Source: JAGXLP01 sp042218715
GTDB taxonomy: Bacteria; Bipolaricaulota; Bipolaricaulia; M55B111
Length of the DNA: 37,217 bases
Direction: 5' to 3'
Assembly: GCA_042218715.1 (NCBI GenBank)
Contig: JBDGQU010000040.1
Span: 1 to 37,217, forward strand
The first letter of the stretch is position 1, and every line of letters starts with the position of its first letter. The notes beneath the pieces were generated by a model. It saw only the letters and a list, made by a program, of their open reading frames with translations. It was not told the DNA's origin and made no database searches. Made by a program: the position numbers and the translations under genes. This document shows positions 16,919-23,767 of the stretch, piece by piece.

Positions 16919-17542
16919 TCACAATGAGGCTTCCAACTCAGAGACTACTTTTTGGAATATTTCGTCCTTCGACAGAGACCCGTCCAGTAATACGGCGTTC
17001 CTCATCGACCGAATCTCTTCTAAATAACCATTTCTAACCCGGTTGTAGAATTCCCTGGCTTCCTTTTCGATCCTATCAGGCCTACGCCCAGAACTTCGTT
17101 TATCTCTTTCTTCCAGGTCAATATCCAGAAAGAATGTCAGGTCCGGCTTCACTCCGTTTAAAGCGATACTATTTAATTCCTTTACCACGTCAATCGATAT
17201 TCCCCGGCCGTGCCCCTGATAAGCCACTGAGGAAACGGCAAATCTGTCCGAAATAACCACTCGTCCTTTTTCGAATGCAGGTATTATCTTTTCGCGAACC
17301 AGCTGGGCCCGCGACACCTCGTAGAGGAAAAGCTCGCTCAGAGGTTTAACGTCCATTCCGTGATCCTCCAGCAACAGTTCGCGGACGCTCCGTCCAAGAT
17401 CCGTCCCTCCCGGCTCCTCCACCTGAAGTACCGACTGACCTCTCTCTTCCAGGTATTCGGCCAGCAGAGTCGATTGGGTCGTCGTTCCCGACCCGTCCAG
17501 GCCCTCAAAAACTATGAGGTTTCCGGAAAAATTATTGACCAA
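16919..17542 (-). CDS. tmk: Thymidylate kinase
   Basis: This 207-residue P-loop kinase converts dTMP to dTDP. It opens with LIVFEGLDGSGTTTQSTLL, the Walker A loop of thymidylate kinases (Thr in place of the more common Lys after GSG is allowed: G-L-D-G-S-G-T-T-T). The DR motif is in VISDRFAVSSVAYQGHGRG near residue 95, and the lid region is SSGRRPDRIEKE near residue 145. The start is a TTG at 17542 inside the end of lspA, with GGGAGGT upstream, an 11-base overlap. Repeat element copy B begins right after its stop. It forms a short nucleotide/envelope run with lspA and the dUTPase-like gene. Confidence 0.93.
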   Translation of the reverse strand: MVNNFSGNLIVFEGLDGSGTTTQSTLLAEYLEERGQSVLQVEEPGGTDLGRSVRELLLEDHGMDVKPLSELFLYEVSRAQLVREKIIPAFEKGRVVISDRFAVSSVAYQGHGRGISIDVVKELNSIALNGVKPDLTFFLDIDLEERDKRSSGRRPDRIEKEAREFYNRVRNGYLEEIRSMRNAVLLDGSLSKDEIFQKVVSELEASL

Positions 17543-17984
17543 TTAAGCTCGGACCTCCCGCAAGCATAAAAACTACCAGCCCCGCACCGCTCACTATAGC
17601 TACATCGGCAATATTAAAAATAGGGGTATTACCTACCTGAAGAAAATCCACCACGGCACCGGATAGAATTCTGTCCGTCAGGTTGCCGAGCGAACCGCCA
17701 AGCAAAAGGGCTAATCCAACCTTCGTCACCGTTTCCCGGAGGCCGGAGAAGAAGAGGAGATAACACAGCAATCCTGCCGCAATCACCGTTATAGCTAAAA
17801 ACAGATAACTCTTCCTCGGAAACAATCCAAACGCCCCTCCCGAGTTTTTGATGTACCGGAGGGAAAAGAATCCTTTCCGAAAGATCGGTCTTCCCTCCCG
17901 GTAGCTGGATTGAACAAGACACTTACTCCACCTGTCCAACAGGTATACAGCCAGCGCTATTAAAAAATATTGCGAATTTTCCAC
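17532..17984 (-). CDS. lspA: Lipoprotein signal peptidase
   Basis: This 150-residue integral membrane aspartyl protease cleaves signal peptides from prolipoproteins after lipid attachment. Four hydrophobic segments are visible. Family motifs are NSGGAFGLFP near residue 50, GGSLGNLTDRILSGAVVDFLQV near residue 100 (first catalytic Asp, in the NLTDR segment) and FNIADVAIVSG near residue 123 (second catalytic Asp). It implies that lipoproteins are made. The gene starts 1 base after the dUTPase-like gene and overlaps tmk by 11 bases. Confidence 0.92.
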   Translation of the reverse strand: MENSQYFLIALAVYLLDRWSKCLVQSSYREGRPIFRKGFFSLRYIKNSGGAFGLFPRKSYLFLAITVIAAGLLCYLLFFSGLRETVTKVGLALLLGGSLGNLTDRILSGAVVDFLQVGNTPIFNIADVAIVSGAGLVVFMLAGGPSLIGQ

Positions 17985-17985
17985 T

Positions 17986-18426
17986 TTACCTCCACACGAC
18001 TAACCGGCTTATCCGGGCGTTTTCTTTGAGATTCAATCCGGAGGTATTAACGTATAATACGGGGTTACTGTCCATTTTACCTAAGACCATCAGAGGAGGA
18101 TGAAACGAGCCTCCCGAAGTCAATCTTTCCAGAGGAACCACGAACCCCAGACCCTCGGATACTGTTAGTTCTTCATTAAAACCAATTATATAAATACCAC
18201 CTTCCAGCTTCCACCAACCGTAATTGTCCTCGGGTGACCTCTTCACCGGTTCAATCTTCTCGACTTTCGACCGGACCTCTTCGCCCCCGCCGAAGTCCAG
18301 ATCGGCCGGGGAGGTTACTCTCTTTACTTTGTTAACGGTCAAATCTATGCCTTTTTCGGCCAGCTGAGTATCCTCGTGAATAATTCCTTCCACGGAATCC
18401 TTTAGTTCCTTTCCGTATAGGAACAT
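17986..18426 (-). CDS. dUTPase/dCTP-deaminase-fold protein, probably catalytically divergent
   Basis: This ~146-residue protein resembles the dUTPase/dCTP deaminase superfamily: GIDLTVNKV near residue 30, GGIYIIGFNEELTVSEGLGFVVPLERL near residue 80 and the closing LNLKENARISRLVVWR, matching the family pattern of an N-x-x-LTVPEG-type strand and a late NARIxQLVF strand. The usual catalytic Ser-containing segment (RSSL-like) is replaced by LERLTSGGS, and the Gly-rich substrate motif after it is missing. It may be a regulatory or nucleotide-binding relative. Start is taken at ATG 18426, six bases after GAGGTG; a GTG within that site (18435) is unlikely. It leads the lspA-tmk run, which suits a role in dTTP metabolism. 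Confidence 0.6.
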   Translation of the reverse strand: MFLYGKELKDSVEGIIHEDTQLAEKGIDLTVNKVKRVTSPADLDFGGGEEVRSKVEKIEPVKRSPEDNYGWWKLEGGIYIIGFNEELTVSEGLGFVVPLERLTSGGSFHPPLMVLGKMDSNPVLYVNTSGLNLKENARISRLVVWR

Positions 18427-18554
18427 ATTAATCACCTCAAAAAAGTATGAGAAGAGTAAGATCGTTGTGCAAATCCTTCACCTCTGAAGTTCCCACTGGA
18501 ATACGGAAGCTTAATTATTTACCATTCAATGATTTGGGGGAGGATAGACAGCTA

Positions 18555-18803
18555 ATGTGTCTTGCAATACCTGGCGAAGTTCTCGACATTGAGGAAGGTA
18601 CCGCCACCGTGGAGATCGGTGGTGTGAAGCAGGAAGTAAGGCTCGATACGCTGAGTGAAGAGGTTGCCGAGGGGGACTATCTGTTAGTTCACACGGGATT
18701 TGCCATCCAGAAACTCTCTCCCGAAGAGGCCGAGGAGACCTTATCCCTGTTCGACGAGCTAATCGAGACGAACAAAGAACTGGAGGAAGAGCGTGAAGTT
18801 TAA
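18555..18803 (+). CDS. hypC: Hydrogenase maturation chaperone HypC
   Basis: This 82-residue chaperone carries the Fe(CN)2CO precursor to the large subunit of [NiFe] hydrogenase. The mature start MCLAIPGEVLDIE is diagnostic, because the second-position Cys is the functional ligand. I therefore start at ATG 18555, preceded by GGGGGAGG, and not at an in-frame ATG 36 codons upstream. The OB-like core (ATVEIGGVKQEVRLDTL, GDYLLVHTGFAIQKL) is followed by an acidic helical tail. It overlaps hypD by 11 bases. A hydrogenase must be encoded elsewhere. Confidence 0.93.
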   Translation: MCLAIPGEVLDIEEGTATVEIGGVKQEVRLDTLSEEVAEGDYLLVHTGFAIQKLSPEEAEETLSLFDELIETNKELEEEREV

Positions 18804-19875
18804 GTTTAAAGACAGGGATAGGGCCGAGAAACTAGTCCAATTAATATCCCGGAAGGCTCCGGAAAGGCGAATCAAGATAGTTCACGTGTGCGGTACTCAC
18901 GAAGTGGCAATTACTGAAAACGGTCTAAGGAGCCTGCTTCCAGACAGGATAGATATCAGGGAAGGACCCGGTTGCCCCGTCTGCGTTACGCCGACTTCGG
19001 ACTTAGACGCGGCCGTGCAGCTAGCGGGGGAGGGGGCAATCTTAACCGCGTTCGGAGACATGATGAACGTCCCGGGAACGGCAAAGTCGCTAGAGGAAAT
19101 CAAGTCGGAAGGTTCTGACGTTCGGCTGGTTTACAGCGTGAGCGAAGCGGTAAGAATAGCCGAAAAAAACGAGAATAAGCAGGTCGTATTTTTCAGCGTT
19201 GGGTTCGAGACGACGACGCCAATGACGGCGGCCGTCCTGAGCGACGATCCGCCCGAAAATTTCAGCATTCTTCCTGGTAACAAGTTGATCCCGCCGGCGA
19301 TGGAAAGCTTGTTAGAACTACCGAACAACGACATAGACGGGTTTATCGCTCCGGGACACGTCTCGACGATAATCGGAGTAAAACCGTACGAGAGGCTAAC
19401 GAAGAACCACGATGTCCCGATAGTTGTCGGCGGATTCGAGCCGCTGGACGTGCTCTACGCCCTTGCCCTGATCATACGTCAGATATCGAGAGGAAAACCA
19501 AAAGTGGAAAACGGCTACGAAAGAGCTGTTGACTACCAGGGAAATGAGAAATCCAAACAGTTAATTAGAGAGGTTTTCAGCAAAACCGACAGCACCTGGA
19601 GAGGTATCGGAACTATTCCTAACTCCGGCCTAATACCTAACGAGGATTACGAAAAATGGAACACACGGGAGAGATTTGACCTCGAGCCCGACCGGGGAAT
19701 AGAGACGCAGCCTAACTGCCTGTGCCCCCAGGTTATTACTGCCCGAGCCACCCCGGGTGAATGCGAGCTGTTCAGGGAGAAATGTACGCCGAGTAGTCCC
19801 ATCGGTCCCTGCATGGTCGGAGAAGAGGCGATGTGTAATATCTGGTACCGCTACGGAGGTAGGCCCAAGCTATGA
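18793..19875 (+). CDS. hypD: Hydrogenase maturation protein HypD
   Basis: This 360-residue Fe-S protein is the scaffold on which, with HypC, the Fe(CN)2CO group is assembled. Key features are KIVHVCGTHEVAI near residue 35, GPGCPVCVTP near residue 62 and FSVGFETTTP near residue 130. The Cys-rich C-terminal region PNCLCPQVITARATPGECE plus EKCTPSSPIGPCMVGEEAMC matches the family's 4Fe-4S ligand area. The start is GTG at 18793. It overlaps hypC by 11 bases and hypE by 4 bases. HypA, HypB and HypF are absent from the window. Confidence 0.95.
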   Translation: MKFKFKDRDRAEKLVQLISRKAPERRIKIVHVCGTHEVAITENGLRSLLPDRIDIREGPGCPVCVTPTSDLDAAVQLAGEGAILTAFGDMMNVPGTAKSLEEIKSEGSDVRLVYSVSEAVRIAEKNENKQVVFFSVGFETTTPMTAAVLSDDPPENFSILPGNKLIPPAMESLLELPNNDIDGFIAPGHVSTIIGVKPYERLTKNHDVPIVVGGFEPLDVLYALALIIRQISRGKPKVENGYERAVDYQGNEKSKQLIREVFSKTDSTWRGIGTIPNSGLIPNEDYEKWNTRERFDLEPDRGIETQPNCLCPQVITARATPGECELFREKCTPSSPIGPCMVGEEAMCNIWYRYGGRPKL

Positions 19876-20900
19876 ATAGCCCTGAGAAAAAAACTGTTCA
19901 GCTTACGCACGGAGCCGGTGGCCGTGCGATGGGGGAATTGCTTAAAAACCACGTAATAAATAACTTCACCGACAAGAGCGCGGGAAATATCGGCCTGGAC
20001 CAGCTCGACGACGGAGCAACTATCGATCTACCGGCAGAAGGCACGTTAGTGTTGACCACGGACAGTCACGTCGTAAACCCCCTGTTTTTCCCCGGTGGAG
20101 ATATAGGGCAACTTGCCGTTTGCGGCACCGTCAACGACCTGGCCGTGATGGGGGCCGATCCAGTTGCCCTTACCTGCAGTCTTATAATTGAGGAGGGGTT
20201 TTCGATCTCGGAGCTGGATCGAGTAATGTCTTCCATGGATGAGTCGGCCCGGGAATCGGACGTCCCGATCATCACCGGAGACACAAAAGTACTGGAAAAA
20301 GGAGATATGGACGGAATGACGATAAACACCGCCGGAATCGGGTTGGCGAAAGAACCGATCTCCGATGCGGGAATGAACCCGGGAGACAAAGTAATAATTA
20401 CCGGGAATATCGGTGACCACGGCATGGCATTAATGCAGTACCGGGAGGGGCTTAGCTTCAGGACTAAATTAAAATCGGATATAACGTCGCTAACCGGATT
20501 GCTGGGAACGGCCAGAGATTCGGGTGATATCACGGCTATGAAGGATCCAACCAGGGGAGGAATTGCCGCCGCTCTCAACGAAATGGCCCAAAAAAGCGGA
20601 TTGGGAATAACAATAGACGAAGAGTCCGTTCCCGTTAGAGATGCAGTCTCCGGGATCGCCGAATTGATAGGAATAAGTCCCTACGAAGTCGCCAACGAGG
20701 GCAAGGCGTTGATAACGGCGACTGCTGAAACGGCCTCCGAAGTGTTAGAATCGCTAAAGAAACACCCACTCGGTGGCAACGCGAGGATAATTGGGGAAGT
20801 AAATCGGGATTGGTCCGGAAAAGTTATTATGGAAACGGAAGTAGGTGGGAGAAGGTTCCTGGAAGCGCCGCTCGGCGATCCCATTCCCAGAATTTGTTAG
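19872..20900 (+). CDS. hypE: Hydrogenase maturation protein HypE
   Basis: This 342-residue protein, of the PurM/AIR-synthetase fold, dehydrates a C-terminal thiocarboxamide to thiocyanate, making the cyanide ligands of [NiFe] hydrogenase. The start LTHGAGGRAMGELLKN is typical, followed by TTDSHVVNPLFFPGGDIGQLAVCGTVNDLAVMGA near residue 60 (positions 20055-20157). DPTRGGIAAALNEMA lies near residue 225. The protein ends PIPRIC: the terminal Cys that accepts the carbamoyl group is intact. It is the last gene of an overlapping hypCDE operon. Confidence 0.95.
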   Translation: MNSPEKKTVQLTHGAGGRAMGELLKNHVINNFTDKSAGNIGLDQLDDGATIDLPAEGTLVLTTDSHVVNPLFFPGGDIGQLAVCGTVNDLAVMGADPVALTCSLIIEEGFSISELDRVMSSMDESARESDVPIITGDTKVLEKGDMDGMTINTAGIGLAKEPISDAGMNPGDKVIITGNIGDHGMALMQYREGLSFRTKLKSDITSLTGLLGTARDSGDITAMKDPTRGGIAAALNEMAQKSGLGITIDEESVPVRDAVSGIAELIGISPYEVANEGKALITATAETASEVLESLKKHPLGGNARIIGEVNRDWSGKVIMETEVGGRRFLEAPLGDPIPRIC

Positions 20901-20930
20901 GTCGTGAAAGGAAAAACTCTTCGATTGAGG

Positions 20931-20959
20931 TTGGATATCAGCCCCGCAAATCTTATACT
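20931..20959 (+). promoter_or_regulatory. Promoter of infB operon
   Basis: TTGGAT (20931-20936) and TATACT (20954-20959) are separated by 17 bases in the 113-base gap after hypE. A small inverted repeat AAGCTC/GAGCTT (20960-20965 with 20974-20979) lies across the expected start point. GGAGGG precedes the GTG start of infB. Confidence 0.5.
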
Positions 20960-21013
20960 AAGCTCGGTTACTAGAGCTTTCTAGTCTTAATTACAGCCTG
21001 GAGGGATAAATTA

Positions 21014-22780
21014 GTGTCAAAGCACAGGATTTACGAAATCGCCGACGAGTTAGATCTGGAGTCCAAAGAAATGCTGGGAATCCTCGAAGAACTTGGTATG
21101 GGAGACCTGACACCGTTGAATACAGTGGACGACGAGGAATACCAACTTATACTCGATCTTTACGAAGATCAAGAAGGGACGATAGAAGAAGAGTCAATTG
21201 AAGAAGAAGAATTAGCGGAAGCGGAAGCAGGAGAAGAGGAAACAGCGGAGGAAAAGGTAGAAACAGTGGAAGAAGAGGAGAAAGCTCCTCCAAGACCCGC
21301 CGTAGTCTCGGTACTGGGACACATAGATCACGGCAAGACTACCCTGCTGGACACGATAAGAGAAACTCGCGTGGCTAACTCGGAAGCCGGGGGAATTACC
21401 CAGTCCATAGGTGCATATCAGATAGACTGGGAAGGCAATAAATTTACCTTCGTCGATACTCCCGGTCATAAGGCGTTCAGCTCGATGAGGTCTCGAGGCG
21501 CCCAGGCAACGGATATTGCCATTCTCGTAGTCGCTGCAGACGATGGAATAATGGCCCAGACAAAGGAAGCCATCGCTCACATCCAGGCCGCGGAGATACC
21601 GATGATCGTGGCAATAAACAAGATAGACAAAAACAATGCTAACCCCCAGGAAACTATGAACCAGCTTGCCCGGGAGGGATTCACCCCGGACGATTGGGGG
21701 GGCGACACGATAATGGTCCAGTTATCCGCACTTACCGGTGAAAACGTGGATGAATTACTTGACATGTTAAGCCTGGTAGCGGAAATGGAAAATCCCACCG
21801 GGGATCCCGAAGGTGAACTAAAGGGGTTTATCGTCGAGAGTCACCTCGATTCTCGAATGGGACCGCTGGCAACGGCAATCATTCAGGAAGGAACACTCAG
21901 ACCGAGAGACGCGCTATTAGTAGGAAATACTTACGGAAGGGTTAAGTCCCTTTCCGATGAAACCGGTCAAATAGAGGAAGCGGGGCCAAGCAAGCCCGTG
22001 GAAATTATGGGACTCAAGGACGTACCACCCGCCGGAGCGAGCATCAAAAGATTCGACGATCTCGGCGAAGCCAAAAAGATAGCCCAGCAAAGGAAGGAAG
22101 AGGAACAACAAAGGCAGAGAAAAGCGAAACCTTCAGTCGAAGATCTGTTTGCCCAGGCGCAAAAAGATAACCTCGATCTGGTATTAAAAGCCAGCTCTCG
22201 TGGCTCCCTGGATGCGGTTAAAAAAGAGCTGGACGAGATAGAAGTTGAGGATATTGAAATTGAAGTGCTCCACGAGGGAGTCGGAGATATTTCCGAAAGC
22301 GACATCATGCTTGCCTCTTCTTCGGAGAACTACTCCGCCGTGCTGGGGTTCGGAGTAAAAATCCGCACCGAAGCGGAAAAGAAATCCGAGCAGCTGGATA
22401 TTCCGGTTGAAAAGTACAACATCATCTACGATCTCGTTGACAGCGTCAAACGGGCCATAGGAGAAGTTAAGGGGCCTCAGTACGAAGAGGTCAAGATAGG
22501 CGAAGTCGAAGTTCGCCAGGTATTCGAAATAACCGGATCGGGACAGGTCGCGGGTTGTTACGTAGAATCAGGCAAGGTAACTAACAAATCGATAATCAAG
22601 GTCTGGCGGGACGGAGAACTGGTTCACGAAGGTCAGATCGAGAGCCTGAAGAGATTTAAGGAAGATGTCAAAGAGGTCGGCGAGGATTACGAATGTGGTA
22701 TTTCGGTCGAAGACTTCGAGGGATTCGAAGAAGGGGACACCCTGGAGGCATTCACCAAGAAGAGAGTTGAGGCCTTCTAA
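21014..22780 (+). CDS. infB: Translation initiation factor IF-2, short form
   Basis: This 588-residue GTPase brings fMet-tRNA to the ribosome. A ~50-residue N-terminal IF2 helical domain (RIYEIADELDLESKEMLGILEELG) is followed by a Glu-rich linker of ~40 residues. The G domain has VLGHIDHGKTTLLD (P-loop), GGITQSIGAYQ (switch 1), VDTPGHKAF (G3) and AINKIDK (G4). Domains 2-4 follow, ending ECGISVEDFEGFEEGDTLEAF. It is shorter than E. coli IF-2 because the N-terminal region is reduced. The start is GTG. The usual upstream nusA and ylxR genes are missing; hypCDE is there instead. Confidence 0.95.
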   Translation: MSKHRIYEIADELDLESKEMLGILEELGMGDLTPLNTVDDEEYQLILDLYEDQEGTIEEESIEEEELAEAEAGEEETAEEKVETVEEEEKAPPRPAVVSVLGHIDHGKTTLLDTIRETRVANSEAGGITQSIGAYQIDWEGNKFTFVDTPGHKAFSSMRSRGAQATDIAILVVAADDGIMAQTKEAIAHIQAAEIPMIVAINKIDKNNANPQETMNQLAREGFTPDDWGGDTIMVQLSALTGENVDELLDMLSLVAEMENPTGDPEGELKGFIVESHLDSRMGPLATAIIQEGTLRPRDALLVGNTYGRVKSLSDETGQIEEAGPSKPVEIMGLKDVPPAGASIKRFDDLGEAKKIAQQRKEEEQQRQRKAKPSVEDLFAQAQKDNLDLVLKASSRGSLDAVKKELDEIEVEDIEIEVLHEGVGDISESDIMLASSSENYSAVLGFGVKIRTEAEKKSEQLDIPVEKYNIIYDLVDSVKRAIGEVKGPQYEEVKIGEVEVRQVFEITGSGQVAGCYVESGKVTNKSIIKVWRDGELVHEGQIESLKRFKEDVKEVGEDYECGISVEDFEGFEEGDTLEAFTKKRVEAF

Positions 22781-22803
22781 CCAATACTTTAACAGGGATC
22801 CTA

Positions 22804-23085
22804 ATGAGCATTGGGGTATTAAAAGTAAAATTCGTGATTCCCGGAGCGAACTCGCTCAAGGAAAAACGATCCATACTCCAGCCCTTTATCCACCAGATTC
22901 GAAACAATTACAACATCTCGGTCAACGAACTTGACGGGGAAAACGATCCGAGATCGGCAACTCTCGGTTTTGCCCATATAGCGAAGAGCAGTGGATTGAA
23001 CCATAAAAAGCTTGCTCAACTGGCTGACGAAGCGGAAAAGGTTAAAAACCTTCAAATCGAGCGGCAATCAACAGAGGTACTATAA
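22804..23085 (+). CDS. DUF503 family protein (YlxP-like)
   Basis: This 93-residue protein matches the small DUF503/YlxP family found between infB and rbfA in many bacteria. Features are the start MSIGVLKVKFVIPGANSLKEKR, a conserved SLKEKR turn, and a middle Ile/Val-rich stretch with NELDGENDPRSATLGFAHIA. Its role is not firmly known; the operon context suggests ribosome assembly or translation. It lies 23 bases after infB and overlaps rbfA by one base. Confidence 0.85.
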   Translation: MSIGVLKVKFVIPGANSLKEKRSILQPFIHQIRNNYNISVNELDGENDPRSATLGFAHIAKSSGLNHKKLAQLADEAEKVKNLQIERQSTEVL

Positions 23086-23447
23086 TGGGAAGCAGAGCCA
23101 AAAAGCGAAAGGAAGAAAAATTCAAACGAGCCCTGGCAAAGATTATAGAAAAAAACACCAGGGACAAGAAATTTGACTTCGCAACCGTAACCGACGTGGA
23201 GTTATCCGACGATTTCAAATACGCTGACGTCTACGTAGACGTTATCGGGGACGAAGAGGAAAAGGAAGAATCGCTCAAAAAATTCAACGACGAAGAGGGG
23301 TTTTTCAGGACCAATCTGGCTCACAAATTAAACCCGAGATTCACTCCGGAACTTACCTTCAAACTCGACCGCAGCCTGGAAAGGCTAAATAAAATAGAAG
23401 AAATCCTGGAAGAGGACAAAAAAGAGGAAAACGAGGATCCGGATTAA
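23085..23447 (+). CDS. rbfA: Ribosome-binding factor A
   Basis: This 120-residue KH-like protein assists late maturation of the 30S subunit and 16S rRNA 5' end. Features include KRALAKIIEKNTRDKKFDFATVTDVELSDDFKYADVYVDVIGD and RTNLAHKLNPRFTPELTFKLDRSLERLNKIEEIL, a typical RbfA C-terminal half. A short acidic tail follows. It is the last gene of infB-DUF503-rbfA; nrnA and truB, frequent next genes, are absent, and the neighbour is convergent. Confidence 0.9.
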   Translation: MGSRAKKRKEEKFKRALAKIIEKNTRDKKFDFATVTDVELSDDFKYADVYVDVIGDEEEKEESLKKFNDEEGFFRTNLAHKLNPRFTPELTFKLDRSLERLNKIEEILEEDKKEENEDPD

Positions 23448-23524
23448 AGACACGGACACATCGTAAAAACCAGCGACCGTCGCAAGTGTTACCCCGGGAT
23501 CAATTTCCCCCACAATTGAAACTC

Positions 23525-23559
23525 AATTCATCCAACCTGGTGATCAATCAGGTTGAATT
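23525..23559. other. Hairpin downstream of rbfA
   Basis: CAACCTG (23533-23539) pairs with CAGGTTG (23549-23555), and flanking AATT (23525-23528 with 23556-23559) extends the stem across a small bulge. There is no T-tract on the plus strand. It may be an rbfA 3'-end structure. Confidence 0.35.
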
Positions 23560-23662
23560 ACCAACTAGAAGTCCTTTGACTTTACCAACAATCGTCTAAT
23601 CTTATATTAAAGACCAAAAAGACCAAATAGAAAGCTGGGCATGACAAAGATCACTCAGCTGA

Positions 23663-23739
23663 CTGGGGGAGGCGGGCATATATCCCTCGTTTCACCTACC
23701 ATCTCGGTAGCTCCTGGATCCAAACCCGCCTTCCTCCAG
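23663..23739. other. Long imperfect stem with internal hairpin, structured RNA candidate
   Basis: CTGGGGGAGGCGGG (23663-23676) pairs, with minor imperfections, with CCCGCCTTCCTCCAG (23725-23739). The enclosed ~48 bases contain CTACC/GGTAG (23696-23700 with 23706-23710) around a 5-base loop. The rest of the 23448-23767 gap holds only the hairpin above and no convincing gene; a 46-codon plus-strand frame from 23641 lacks a ribosome site. No known RNA class is recognised. Confidence 0.4.
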
Positions 23740-23767
23740 CTTTCCGAGGGTAAAGCTATTTCCAGTC

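Noticed and set aside
18447..18554. 36-residue N-terminal extension of HypC
   Set aside because: HypC requires MC at its N terminus; ATG 18555 gives MCLAIPGE with a strong ribosome site.
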